Assembly (NCBI RefSeq): GCF_000213975.1
Contig: NZ_GL892076.1
Span: 1,200,748-1,264,747, forward strand
DNA from: Centipeda periodontii DSM 2778
GTDB taxonomy: Bacteria > Bacillota > Negativicutes > Selenomonadales > Selenomonadaceae
Reading direction: 5' to 3'
DNA: 64,000 nucleotides
The position numbers and the translations under genes were made by a program. Positions 44,585-53,484 of this stretch are shown here, in pieces (position 1 is the first letter of the stretch; every line of letters begins with the position of its first letter). The notes beneath the pieces were generated by a model, which saw only the letters and a program-made list of their open reading frames with translations, searched no databases and had not been told where the DNA came from.

Positions 44585-45907
44585 ATGCGCATGTATGACC
44601 TGATTACGAAGAAAAAGCATGGCGGCACACTCACTGCCGAGGAGCTGCGCTGGATGGTCGAAGGCTATGTAGCGGGCGAGATTCCCGACTATCAGATGTC
44701 CGCCATGCTCATGGCAATCTGGTTCAGCGGCATGACGGCGCAGGAGACGACGGAGCTGACGATTGCAATGGCGGACTCGGGTGACCGCGTCGACCTCTCG
44801 GCGATTGCCGGCAAAAAGGTGGACAAGCACTCCACCGGTGGCGTCGGCGACAAGACGACGCTCATCTGCGCCCCGATTGTCGCCGCCTGCGGTGGGTGCG
44901 TCGCGAAGATGAGCGGTCGCGGTCTTGGGCACACGGGCGGCACCGTGGACAAACTGGAGGCCATCCCCGGCTATGAGACGGCGATTTCGCGCGAAAAATT
45001 CTTCTCCATCGTGAACGAGTGCGGCGTGTCCGTCATCGGGCAGTCGGGCAACCTCGCGCCGGCGGACAAGAAACTCTACGCGCTGCGCGACGTGACGGCG
45101 ACGGTCGACGCGATCCCGCTGATCGCGTCCTCCATCATGAGCAAGAAGCTCGCCGCCGGCTCGGACTGCATTCTGCTCGATGTCAAGACGGGCTCGGGCG
45201 CATTCATGAAGACGCTCGACGATGCCATCGCGCTTGCGCAGACGATGGTCGCCATCGGCGAGGGCGCAGGGCGGCGCACCGTCGCGCTGATTACCGACAT
45301 GGACACGCCGCTCGGGCTCGGCATCGGCAACAGCATCGAGGTCGCGGAGTCGATGGACGTGCTGCGCGGCAAGGGACCGCATGACCTGACGGAGGTGTCG
45401 CTCCGGCTCGCGGAGAATATGCTCTACCTCGTCGGCAAGGGCACGATTGAGGAGTGCCGCCGCATGGCGGAGCAGTCGATTGCAGACGGGTCGGCGTTCG
45501 AGACATTCTGCATGATGGTGCGGCGACAGGGCGGTGATGATGCCGTCCTGCGCGACGCATCGAAATTCCCGCAGGCAGCCGTGCAGGTGGAGATCCGCGC
45601 GAACGCAGACGGCTACATCACGGCCATGGACGCGGAGAAAATCGGCGAGGCGAGCGTCGTGCTCGGTGCGGGGCGCGAGACGAAGGACAGTCCGATTGAT
45701 TTCGCCGCCGGTCTCATCCTGCACAAGAAATATGGCGACGCAGTGAAGGCAGACGATGTCATCGCGACGCTCTACACGGACAGCACACAGCGCGGCGACA
45801 GCGCGGCACAGCTCTACCATGAGGCAATTACCATCGGCACAGAGGAGCCGCCCGTCCGTCCGCTCGTCTATGCCCGTGTGGAGAAAGACAAGGTCGTTCG
45901 GTACTAA
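44585..45907 (+). CDS. pdp: Pyrimidine-nucleoside phosphorylase
   Basis: Phosphorolyses uridine/thymidine. The 440-residue protein shows the family signature KMSGRGLGHTGGTVDKLE region, KHSTGGVGDK, SGNLAPADKKLYALRDVT and the KTGSGAFMKT loop. GGAGG precedes ATG 44585. With deoD and deoB it completes breakdown of nucleosides to pentose 5-phosphates. Confidence 0.95.
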   Translation: MRMYDLITKKKHGGTLTAEELRWMVEGYVAGEIPDYQMSAMLMAIWFSGMTAQETTELTIAMADSGDRVDLSAIAGKKVDKHSTGGVGDKTTLICAPIVAACGGCVAKMSGRGLGHTGGTVDKLEAIPGYETAISREKFFSIVNECGVSVIGQSGNLAPADKKLYALRDVTATVDAIPLIASSIMSKKLAAGSDCILLDVKTGSGAFMKTLDDAIALAQTMVAIGEGAGRRTVALITDMDTPLGLGIGNSIEVAESMDVLRGKGPHDLTEVSLRLAENMLYLVGKGTIEECRRMAEQSIADGSAFETFCMMVRRQGGDDAVLRDASKFPQAAVQVEIRANADGYITAMDAEKIGEASVVLGAGRETKDSPIDFAAGLILHKKYGDAVKADDVIATLYTDSTQRGDSAAQLYHEAITIGTEEPPVRPLVYARVEKDKVVRY

Positions 45908-45932
45908 GCATAAATTCCGATGGGGGGTTCGT

Positions 45933-47129
45933 ATGTTTTTCTTCGTCAACTTGCTCGGCCTTGTCGTGTTCCTCGGAATCGGCGTGCTCGCCTCGCGGAA
46001 CCGCAAGGAGATCCAGTGGCGTTCGGTCGCCTCTCTGCTCACGCTGAACCTCATGCTCGCGTGGTTCCTGACCTCGTTCGAGATCGGGCGCGAGATGATT
46101 ACAGCCGCTGCGGCCGGATTCACGGAGCTGATCAACATCTCGTACGTCGGCATCGCGTTCGTGTTCCCCGACTGGGTCAACGTGCCGCAGATGAACTTCT
46201 TCGCTGCGGCACTGCTGCCGATCCTCTTCGTTGTGCCGCTTTTTGACATCCTTACGTATTTCGGCATTTTGCCGTTCGTCATTCGTTGGATTGGCAAACT
46301 GCTCACATTTCTCACGCGCGCGCCGAAGTTCGAGTCGTTCTTCGCCATCGAGATGATGTTTCTCGGCAACACGGAGGCACTCGCCGTGTCGAAACTCCAG
46401 CTCATGAAGATGAGCAAGGAACGCGTGCTGACCATCGGCCTCATGTCGATGAGCTGCGTGACGGCGGCACTCATCGCCGTCTATGTCAAGATGATGCCGG
46501 CGGAGTATGTCGTCACGGCAATCCCGCTGAATGTCATCAACGCGCTGCTCGTCTCCTCGCTCCTCCATCCCGTGAAGGTTGCACCGGAGGAGGACACGAT
46601 TGCAACAATCCACGAGGGAGGCGGACGCGAGCCGTTCTTCTCCTACCTTGCGGAGTCGATCATCGGCGCAGGGCGTCTCGTGCTCATCATCTGCGCGAAC
46701 GTCATCGCCATCGTTGCACTGCTCAAGTGCGTCGACCTCCTCCTCGGCATTCTGCACCCATCGCTCTCGCTCGAGCTCATCTTCGGTGTCGTGCTGTTTC
46801 CATTCGCGTGGCTGCTTGGGCTTGCGCCGACAGAGGCATTCCAGATTGCCCAGTACATGGGGACGAAGTTCATCACGAACGAGTTTGTCGTCATGCTGCA
46901 GATCCAGGATGTCGTCCGGACGTGGCCCGCGCATATGCAGGCTGTGATGACCGTGTTCATTACGTCATTCGCCAACCTCGGGACGATCGGCATCATCCTC
47001 GGCTGCTTTAAGGGGCTCGTTGACAGCGAGCGCAACACGATCGTCGCGCGCAACGTGTCCTACATGATACTGTCCGGACTGCTGGTCTCCCTGCTGTCTG
47101 CCGCCATCTGCGGATTGTTTGTCTGGTAA
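45933..47129 (+). CDS. Concentrative nucleoside transporter (NupC/CNT family)
   Basis: Inner-membrane protein of 398 residues with about ten helices. The gate and substrate region has MFLGNTEALAVSKLQL and the later GLAPTEAFQIAQYMGTKFITNEFV, which are CNT motifs. ATG 45933 follows GGGGGG. Brings nucleosides in by ion coupling for the three enzymes encoded just before it; likely last gene of the operon. Confidence 0.92.
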   Translation: MFFFVNLLGLVVFLGIGVLASRNRKEIQWRSVASLLTLNLMLAWFLTSFEIGREMITAAAAGFTELINISYVGIAFVFPDWVNVPQMNFFAAALLPILFVVPLFDILTYFGILPFVIRWIGKLLTFLTRAPKFESFFAIEMMFLGNTEALAVSKLQLMKMSKERVLTIGLMSMSCVTAALIAVYVKMMPAEYVVTAIPLNVINALLVSSLLHPVKVAPEEDTIATIHEGGGREPFFSYLAESIIGAGRLVLIICANVIAIVALLKCVDLLLGILHPSLSLELIFGVVLFPFAWLLGLAPTEAFQIAQYMGTKFITNEFVVMLQIQDVVRTWPAHMQAVMTVFITSFANLGTIGIILGCFKGLVDSERNTIVARNVSYMILSGLLVSLLSAAICGLFVW

Positions 47130-47140
47130 GCGGGGCTTAT

Positions 47141-47278
47141 GTGGGCACGCATGAAGTCGGGGCTCCTTTATGGACGCTTGAAGATATATCTTCCATAATG
47201 GAAGAAGATCCACCGTGGGCGACAGGATTGTCGCTCAAGGCGGACGGATACGAGTGTGAGTTCTATTGGAAAGACTGA
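47141..47278 (+). CDS. Possible small ORF or gene remnant
   Basis: A 45-codon reading frame (GTG start) with protein-like composition, ending DGYECEFYWKD. The ribosome site is weak (GCGGGG). Upstream codons in the same frame stay open into the transporter gene, so it may be the tail of a lost gene. No family recognised. Confidence 0.25.
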   Translation: MGTHEVGAPLWTLEDISSIMEEDPPWATGLSLKADGYECEFYWKD

Positions 47279-47283
47279 AAAAA

Positions 47284-47332
47284 GGGCAGTTGTACGAAGC
47301 TAGAAAACTTCGTACAACTGCCCCTGTCTTTT
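47284..47332 (+). terminator. Terminator after the nucleoside operon
   Basis: A perfect 16-base stem (47284-47299 with 47308-47323) and 8-base loop, followed by CTGTCTTTT. The core TTGTACGAAG/CTTCGTACAA is the same as in the hairpin at 10354-10391. Confidence 0.82.
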
Positions 47333-47401
47333 GATTAGATGAATCGTTACAAGCGCCCCTGTTATGTAGTGACATTTGTCAATAGCAAAAACGAAAAAAT
47401 T

Positions 47402-47513
47402 AGGGTCGTTTTATAAAATTAGAAACAAGGGAAACATGATAAACTGCATGTTTCATCCAGAACATCTCATCAACCTACTTTCTCATTCTACTTTAACTCC
47501 GTGAAACGACCCT
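47402..47513. mobile_element. MITE-like palindromic element upstream of the porin gene
   Basis: About 112 bases bounded by AGGGTCGTTT (47402-47411) and its complement AAACGACCCT (47504-47513); the next ten bases of the arms match only in part. Inside is a perfect hairpin GAAACATG/CATGTTTC (47431-47438, 47447-47454). No coding capacity and no clear target duplication. The rest of the 549-base gap before the porin contains the small ORF, terminator and promoter listed separately. Confidence 0.45.
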
Positions 47514-47533
47514 GGAATACGACATAACTCTAC

Positions 47534-47562
47534 TTTTCAAACGAAGGATATTATGCTATAAT
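47534..47562 (+). promoter_or_regulatory. Promoter of the SLH porin gene
   Basis: TTTTCA (47534-47539), 17-base spacer, TATAAT (47557-47562) with extended TG (47554-47555). The leader is about 110 bases and includes a small GCGGGA/TCCCGC hairpin just before the strong ribosome site AAAGGAGG. Confidence 0.7.
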
Positions 47563-47678
47563 GACAAACGTTGAATCTGCGTGCAGGATGCTCGTGAGGG
47601 AACATGGATACTCCGTCCTCCTATATGCAGATCAGTATTTCATTGATTGCGGGAGATTCCCGCAAAGGAGGAAACAGT

Positions 47679-48914
47679 ATGAAGAAGACAATGGTAGCTG
47701 CTCTTGCAGCAGCGCTGACGATCGGTGCTGCGTCCACGACGTTCGCGGCGGCAAATCCGTTCTCGGATGTGCCTCGTGATCATTGGGCGTACGACGCTGT
47801 AACGCAGCTCGCTGCGGATGGTGTTGTCGAGGGCTATGGCGACGGCACGTATCGTGGCGACCGCAACATCACGCGTTACGAGATGGCACAGATGGTCGGC
47901 AAGGCGATGGCAAAGGGCGATATGTCTGCATCGGACCGCGCACTCGTCGACCGCCTCGCTGCTGAGTTTGCGGATGAGCTGAACAACCTTGGCGTCCGTG
48001 TCTCGAACCTCGAGAAGAATGCGGATATGGTGAAGTGGACAGGCTATCTCCGCTATGACTACATCAGCGATCGTCATGAGAACCAGAAGAACTCCAATAC
48101 GGAGCGTCTCCGTCTCCGCCTCTTCCCGACGGCTGAGGTCAACGATCATTGGCAGGTTAAGGCTCGTTTCACGGCAGACAGCAACATGAAGACGGACTCC
48201 GGCAGCTCGGGTGAGCTGAAGCTGGACTATGCGAATGCCGAGGGCAACTATGGCAAGCTCAACGTTACGCTTGGTCGTATTGCATACACCACCGACGTGG
48301 ATGATGCGATGGTCTTCGATAACTACCTGTCCGGCGGCATGGTCAAGTTCGGCAATGTCGTTAAGGCGAAGATCGCTGCAGGCCGTATGTCCAAGTTCTC
48401 GGACAGTGATGTTGCTGCGAACTATCAGGGCATCGAGCTCTCCACGACGCTTGGCAAGCTGACGGGTGGTGTTGGCTATCATCACTTCAACAGTGAGCAT
48501 TTCAAGAGCTTGGATGGGTATACCAAGGCTGCTAAAAAGGATAATGCAAATGTCTGGATGATCGGCGGCAGCTACAAGTTCGACAAGAACATTGCGCTCA
48601 AGGGGTCCTATGCGCAGAACGCGGAGGCTGACTACTACCGCAAGGCAGGCAGCGTTGAGCTCGACTACAAGGGTGCAAAGAAGTCTGATATGGGCTCGTG
48701 GGGCGCATACGTTGCCTATCGTCACCTTGGCAAGAACGTCGCATTCGCACCGACCTACAACGTCCTTGGCTCTGACCAGAAGGGGTGGGCTGTTGGTGCA
48801 ACCTACACGCCCTTCAAGAATGTGACGACGAAGGCGGAGTACTTCAAGGGCAAGGATATCACTGTGGACAAGGACGCAAGCAAGCTCTTCGGCCGCGTTG
48901 AGTTCGCATTCTAA
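47679..48914 (+). CDS. SLH-domain outer-membrane porin (OmpM/Mep45 type)
   Basis: Abundant outer-membrane protein of 411 residues. Signal peptide 1-23, one SLH domain (about 25-80: FSDVPRDHWAYDAV, then ITRYEMAQMVGKAM), a short coiled coil (about 85-115), then a beta barrel ending LFGRVEFAF with terminal Phe. In Selenomonas ruminantium the SLH domain of Mep45 binds polyamine-modified peptidoglycan and ties the outer membrane to the wall; the barrel acts as a porin. The gene has its own promoter, a strong AAAGGAGG site and a terminator, consistent with high expression. Confidence 0.93.
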   Translation: MKKTMVAALAAALTIGAASTTFAAANPFSDVPRDHWAYDAVTQLAADGVVEGYGDGTYRGDRNITRYEMAQMVGKAMAKGDMSASDRALVDRLAAEFADELNNLGVRVSNLEKNADMVKWTGYLRYDYISDRHENQKNSNTERLRLRLFPTAEVNDHWQVKARFTADSNMKTDSGSSGELKLDYANAEGNYGKLNVTLGRIAYTTDVDDAMVFDNYLSGGMVKFGNVVKAKIAAGRMSKFSDSDVAANYQGIELSTTLGKLTGGVGYHHFNSEHFKSLDGYTKAAKKDNANVWMIGGSYKFDKNIALKGSYAQNAEADYYRKAGSVELDYKGAKKSDMGSWGAYVAYRHLGKNVAFAPTYNVLGSDQKGWAVGATYTPFKNVTTKAEYFKGKDITVDKDASKLFGRVEFAF

Positions 48915-48945
48915 TTAATGAGATTCAAGACAGCTTACTGCATAG

Positions 48946-48976
48946 AAAAGAGCGCTGCAATCGCAGCGCTCTTTTT
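48946..48976. terminator. Bidirectional terminator between porin and HAD gene
   Basis: Thirteen-base perfect stem (48946-48958 with 48963-48975), 4-base loop, T-rich on both strands. Confidence 0.9.
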
Positions 48977-48982
48977 GTATGT

Positions 48983-49795
48983 CTATAATATCTCTCTCAA
49001 TATCCACGGAATCAGCGGTTCCCGGCAGGGTGGAGCAATCCGATCTGCTGCCGCCTTTGCGTCCTCTGAGGCGTCCTCGGGGGCAATGCCGATATCTGCC
49101 ATGCGCAGAAGTTCGACGTCGTTCTCATAGTCACCGCAGGCGATGATGCGCCGTCCCGCGTAGGCAGGCATCGCTTTCAATACATCTGCCATCGCTCCCT
49201 TGCTTGTGCCGGGCGGGACGAACTCGAGGTAGTTTTCCTCGGAGTAGAACGAGGTGGAGCATTGATCGATGCCAAGTTCCTGCGCCAGACGCTCCACAAA
49301 GGAAAGATTGATGGGTGCATCACAGATAAAAAACTTCAGCCATGTCTCACGCTCGACTGTTTGCAGATTCGTGTGATTGACATTGTAGAACTCATCCGTG
49401 AGGCGCGGGTCGTCATTCGCCTCGGGGCTGAGGATATGGCAGTGCTCTTCCGTATAGACTTCGACGCAGGCGCGCGGGAACTGGTAGAGCACACGCGCAG
49501 CAAAGGTGCGCCAGAGGTCACCGACAAGCGTGCGTGTCTCGAGCACATGATTCTTCGACAGATCCTTGAGCATTGCACCGTTGAAGAAGATGCTCGGTGC
49601 ATTGACCGTGATGCCGTCGAGGTAGGGGAGGGCGGAGCCCGGTGTGCGTCCCGTTGCGGCAGCAAAGGCACCGCCTGCGGCGGTAAATGCATTGATGGCG
49701 CGCACGTTTTCCTCGGAGATCATCTCATAGCGCGGAATCAGTGTCCCATCCAGATCGCTGATCAACAAGATGTCGTCATATCGTTTTTCGCTCAT
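48983..49795 (-). CDS. Cof-type HAD-family phosphatase
   Basis: Cytoplasmic phosphatase of 270 residues, HAD subfamily IIB. Motif I ISDLDGTLIPR with the nucleophile, AATGR as motif II, a mixed cap domain in the middle and IIACGDYENDVELLRMA as motif IV. Its ATG overlaps the trpG stop by four bases, so it is translated with the tryptophan genes although no pathway link is obvious. Substrate probably a sugar phosphate or cofactor phosphate. Confidence 0.9.
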   Translation of the reverse strand: MSEKRYDDILLISDLDGTLIPRYEMISEENVRAINAFTAAGGAFAAATGRTPGSALPYLDGITVNAPSIFFNGAMLKDLSKNHVLETRTLVGDLWRTFAARVLYQFPRACVEVYTEEHCHILSPEANDDPRLTDEFYNVNHTNLQTVERETWLKFFICDAPINLSFVERLAQELGIDQCSTSFYSEENYLEFVPPGTSKGAMADVLKAMPAYAGRRIIACGDYENDVELLRMADIGIAPEDASEDAKAAADRIAPPCREPLIPWILREIL

Positions 49796-50367
49796 ATTGC
49801 CTCGATGTCTGTCAGATAGTTCTCCATCATGGTGCGCCCCTCGCGGGTCAGTATGGACTCGGGGTGAAACTGGATGCCCTCGATTGGCAGTTCCTTGTGT
49901 CGTACGCCCATGATCGTGCCGTCGCCGAGGTCACTCGTGATTTCGAGCACATCGGGCAGGCTCTCGCGCTCGATGATGAGGGAGTGATAGCGCGCAACCT
50001 GCGTACCCGCATGAATGTTTCGATAGATTCCTGTTCCATGGTGACGGATCGGGGCGGCTTTGCCGTGAACGATCTCATGTGCGCGGACAATCTTGCCGCC
50101 GAATACCTCGCCGATCGCCTGATGACCGAGGCAGATGCCGAGAATCGGTGTTTCTGTACCAAGTTCGCGGATGACATCCTCTGTAATGCCCGCGTCCTTT
50201 GGGAGTCCCGGTCCGGGGGAGATCACGATCCCCTTATACCCTTTCGCACGAATTTCATCAACGGTCATTGCATCGTTGCGAACGACTTCGACCTCTGCGC
50301 CAATATTTGTGAGAAGTTGATAGACGTTGTAGGTAAAGGAATCGTAGTTGTCAAGCAAAAGCAGCAT
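49792..50367 (-). CDS. trpG: Anthranilate synthase glutamine amidotransferase component
   Basis: Class I amidotransferase of 191 residues giving ammonia to TrpE. LLLDNYDSFTYN start, GPGLPKD, nucleophile Cys79 in GICLGHQAIGE, and the His-Glu pair in FHPESILT. Could also serve PabB for folate, but it overlaps trpE by 17 bases and so belongs to anthranilate synthesis first. Confidence 0.94.
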   Translation of the reverse strand: MLLLLDNYDSFTYNVYQLLTNIGAEVEVVRNDAMTVDEIRAKGYKGIVISPGPGLPKDAGITEDVIRELGTETPILGICLGHQAIGEVFGGKIVRAHEIVHGKAAPIRHHGTGIYRNIHAGTQVARYHSLIIERESLPDVLEITSDLGDGTIMGVRHKELPIEGIQFHPESILTREGRTMMENYLTDIEAI

Positions 50368-51853
50368 TGTTCTCCACCTCTTCTACGACCTCGAAGAGCG
50401 CCTTTGCCTTTTGCAGGATTTCGAGGTACTCTTTCTCAGGCACGGAGTCCTTGACAATGCCCGCGCCCGACTGGATGACTGCCGTGTCGTCATTTTCGAT
50501 GCACATGGTACGCAGGGTGATGCACATGTCCATATTGCCGCGAAAGTCCATATAGCCGACGGTTCCGGCGTAAAAGCCGCGGTTTTCTTTCTCCTGCTCG
50601 TGAATGATCTCCATCGCACGCAGCTTCGGGGCGCCGCTGACCGTTCCGGCAGGGAAGGTGGCGCGCAGAACATCCATCGGCGTGTAGGTGGGGGCAATCT
50701 CACCGACTACGCTGCTCACCATATGTGAGACATGGGAGAAGCGTTCGACCTCCATGAGTTTCGGCACGCGAACCGTGCCGGGAACACTGATCCGACCGAG
50801 ATCGTTGCGCGCGAGGTCGACAAGCATGGCATGCTCGGCACACTCCTTTTCGTCGGAGCGCAGGTCAGCGGCGAGGCGTGCATCTTCCTCATCGTTTTTG
50901 CCGCGTTTGCGCGTGCCCGCGATGGGGTAGGTGTAGACGGTCTTGCCGGAGACCTTAATGAGCATTTCGGGGGAGGCCCCGACGAGCTTTACCTCGCCAA
51001 AGTTGTAGTAGAACATATAGGGCGAGGGATTGACTTGCCGCAGACGGCGATAGAAGAGAAATGCAGGGCGCGTGATCTTCTCACAAAAGCGGAAGGACGG
51101 CACCGCCTGAAAAATGTCGCCCGCATAGATATGCTCCTTGATCGTGTCGATCACGTTCAGGAAATCTTTCGGTGCCGTTTTGTAACGCGCCATAAAGTCG
51201 ACTGGTGTTTTGCGTTTTGCGGGCTCTGCTGCCGGTGGTGTGAACGGTGCGGCAAGGCGTGCACGTATCATGGCAAGACGCTCCACAATGGCATCATAGA
51301 GTTCGCCTGTATCCTCACCTGTGCGGATATCGGCAAGGTAGTGGAGCTGAGCGCTGTTTTTGAGGGCATCGTAGACGACGAGATAGCGGCACATCATGAA
51401 CTGCCCAAGCAGCTGCTCATCATCGAGTTCTACGCCGCGTACGCGATCAAAGGTCGCCGCTGTCTCATAGGTGAAGTAGCCCGCAAGTCCGCCGTGGACA
51501 AGGGGGAGCACCTCTCCATCCGCAGCGGAAGGAGTGAATCGTGCGGCGTACGCCTTCATCGTCTCATGTGGGGCACCCGCAATGCTCTTCATCAGGCCGT
51601 TTTCGCTCACGAGCAGCTTATCCGCGAATACCTGCACGCGCACGAACGGCTCGCCGCCGATGAAGGAGTAGCGTCCGAACTGTTGCTGAGTCGTGTCGAC
51701 GGACTCCATGATGTAGCCTTTTTTGTCTCCGACAAGTTTGTAGTAGATGGAGACGGGCGTGTCAAGATCCATCGTCAACTCCGTAGAGATTGTGATCAGG
51801 TTCGCACTTTTTGCAGCCGCAATAAATTCGTCTTTGTTCAGAGTCAGCTTCAT
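50351..51853 (-). CDS. trpE: Anthranilate synthase component I
   Basis: Makes anthranilate from chorismate. The 500-residue protein has an N-terminal regulatory part with MESVDTTQQQFGRYSFIG (the ES and following residues form the tryptophan-feedback site) and the chorismate-binding half with DIFQAVPSFRF, PIAGTRKRG, HAMLVDLARNDLGR and GTVSGAPKLRAMEII. Feedback motif and the neighbour trpG favour TrpE over PabB. ATG overlaps the preceding small gene by four bases. Confidence 0.94.
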   Translation of the reverse strand: MKLTLNKDEFIAAAKSANLITISTELTMDLDTPVSIYYKLVGDKKGYIMESVDTTQQQFGRYSFIGGEPFVRVQVFADKLLVSENGLMKSIAGAPHETMKAYAARFTPSAADGEVLPLVHGGLAGYFTYETAATFDRVRGVELDDEQLLGQFMMCRYLVVYDALKNSAQLHYLADIRTGEDTGELYDAIVERLAMIRARLAAPFTPPAAEPAKRKTPVDFMARYKTAPKDFLNVIDTIKEHIYAGDIFQAVPSFRFCEKITRPAFLFYRRLRQVNPSPYMFYYNFGEVKLVGASPEMLIKVSGKTVYTYPIAGTRKRGKNDEEDARLAADLRSDEKECAEHAMLVDLARNDLGRISVPGTVRVPKLMEVERFSHVSHMVSSVVGEIAPTYTPMDVLRATFPAGTVSGAPKLRAMEIIHEQEKENRGFYAGTVGYMDFRGNMDMCITLRTMCIENDDTAVIQSGAGIVKDSVPEKEYLEILQKAKALFEVVEEVENNAAFA

Positions 51854-52155
51854 TTATTGATCTCCATGACGACATCGCGTTCCTTGCGGCCGAGCACCCA
51901 GCCGAGCGCCTTGAGTTCTGCGTAGAGCATCTGCTGCTGTTCACGGTTGTTCTCACGGCTGAATTTCAGCTGCTTGTACTGCTGGCGCCCGAGGTTGTAG
52001 CGCGCGAGGATCTCTGCCTCACTGCGCATCCTGTGTCGACCGCCCGCGTGCATGCGCACGAGCTCTTCCACCTCTGCCTCCCCGTAGGTGGGGGGCTTCG
52101 GCGGTGCCGCCATCTGTCGTACGAGATCGGTGATCTCGCGATCACTCATGGTCAT
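51850..52155 (-). CDS. Uncharacterised small protein coupled to trpE
   Basis: Soluble, charged protein of 101 residues that I do not recognise. It is mostly helical in appearance, with a run of charged residues, RSEAEILARYNLGRQQYKQL, that might be a helix-turn-helix but is not clear. The start at 52155 follows AAGGAG by six bases; an ATG at 52149 is also possible. Its stop overlaps the trpE ATG (ATGA), so its translation is tied to trpE. It could regulate or support anthranilate synthase, which is only a guess from position. Confidence 0.75.
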   Translation of the reverse strand: MTMSDREITDLVRQMAAPPKPPTYGEAEVEELVRMHAGGRHRMRSEAEILARYNLGRQQYKQLKFSRENNREQQQMLYAELKALGWVLGRKERDVVMEINK

Positions 52156-52194
52156 AACTGTCTCCTTATCTTGTGTCGGCAAAGCCCGACGATG

Positions 52195-53424
52195 TCAGGA
52201 CTTTGCGCTGTGTTCCTCCATATAGCGAATCATTGCCTCGGCGACGTGTTTTGCATCCCTGACGGCATGGACGACAGTCCACGGTCCCTGCACGACGTCA
52301 CCCGCCGAGAATACGCCGTCGCGTCCCGTCATGCCGTTCTCATCGACGATGACAAGCCCCTTTTTGTTCAGTGTGATGCCCGTTGTGGAGCGGACGATCT
52401 TGTCCTTTGCCGCCTGGCTCGCCGCGATGACAGTGCTGTCGGCGGGAACAAGATAGGGGGCACCCTCGCTGATCAGATTTTGATCCTCATCAAAAACGCG
52501 GTCATAAAGCATTGGCCCCTCGGGCGTGACGGAGTGGATGCCCTTGCCATACTGGATCTCGCAGCCATCCATCAGTGCATACTCAAGCTCGCGCTCGCTC
52601 GCTGAGATGCCGTTGCGCCGTGCGTAGATCGTGACGTAGCGGCTGCCCTTGCGAATTGCTGTACGTGCTACGTCCATTGCGGAGTTGCCCGAGCCGATGA
52701 CGGCGACGCGGTCACCGAGACGGTAGACATCCGGGTTCTGGAGGTAGTTGACGGCATAGTGGCAGTTGCCAAGTGTCTCGCCGTGGATGCCGAGGCTCTT
52801 CGCACGCCATGCGCCCGTGCCCATGAAGATCGTCTCGTAGCCGTCGCGGAAGAGATCGTCCACCGTGAGTGCGCCGCCGATCGTCGTGTTTGGGCGGATG
52901 TGGATGCCGAGGGTGTAGAGCTTCTCCTCATAGCGGTCGAGCGTCGAGGGCGGCAGACGGAAATCCGGAATGCCGTAGCGCAGCATTCCGCCAATGCGCT
53001 GCATCCGCTCGAAGATCGTGACGCCGTAGCCCTCCTGTGCGAGTTTGACTGCAACGACAATACCTGCGGGTCCCGCGCCAATCACGGCGACATTGTGTCC
53101 GTTGTATGACTTGCGTGAGAGGACGAGTTTGTCGAGATAGGTGTCCGATATGTAGTGCTCAATGCTCGAAATCTGGATCGGTGCACCGCGCCGCCCTTGA
53201 ATGCAGTTGCCCTCGCACTGTGCGTCATGATCGCAGACGAGCGAACAGAAAACGCTCATCGGGTTGTTGTCGTAGAGCATTGCGCCCGCCTCGTTGATCT
53301 TGCCGTCGAGGAAGAGGCGGATCATCTCCGGCACATTGGTCTGCACGGGGCAGCCCTTGATACGGCAGAGCGGCTTCTTGCACTGGAGGCAGCGGCGCGA
53401 CTCGTTGATGACGTGAACAGCCAT
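52195..53424 (-). CDS. GltD-like FAD/NAD(P)-dependent oxidoreductase
   Basis: The 409 residues match the small-subunit family of glutamate synthase: an N-terminal Cys-rich domain (CLQCKKPLCRIKGCP, then CSLVCDHDAQCEGNC) for two Fe-S clusters, an FAD Rossmann motif IGAGPAG near 115, a second nucleotide fold with IGSGNSAMDVA, and the late GVFSAGDVV. There is no glutamate-synthase large subunit nearby. Stand-alone members transfer electrons for varied partners (NADPH:ferredoxin, sulfide or glutamate reactions). It is first in the operon leading to trpE-trpG. Confidence 0.9.
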   Translation of the reverse strand: MAVHVINESRRCLQCKKPLCRIKGCPVQTNVPEMIRLFLDGKINEAGAMLYDNNPMSVFCSLVCDHDAQCEGNCIQGRRGAPIQISSIEHYISDTYLDKLVLSRKSYNGHNVAVIGAGPAGIVVAVKLAQEGYGVTIFERMQRIGGMLRYGIPDFRLPPSTLDRYEEKLYTLGIHIRPNTTIGGALTVDDLFRDGYETIFMGTGAWRAKSLGIHGETLGNCHYAVNYLQNPDVYRLGDRVAVIGSGNSAMDVARTAIRKGSRYVTIYARRNGISASERELEYALMDGCEIQYGKGIHSVTPEGPMLYDRVFDEDQNLISEGAPYLVPADSTVIAASQAAKDKIVRSTTGITLNKKGLVIVDENGMTGRDGVFSAGDVVQGPWTVVHAVRDAKHVAEAMIRYMEEHSAKS

Positions 53425-53484
53425 GGTTGATGGTTCCTTTCGTTATATTGCAGAGCTTCCTAAATTATTGTATACACAGGAATT

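Noticed and set aside
44456-46474. 672-codon minus-strand frame
   Set aside because: Overlaps pdp and the nucleoside transporter in antisense; composition typical of a shadow frame.
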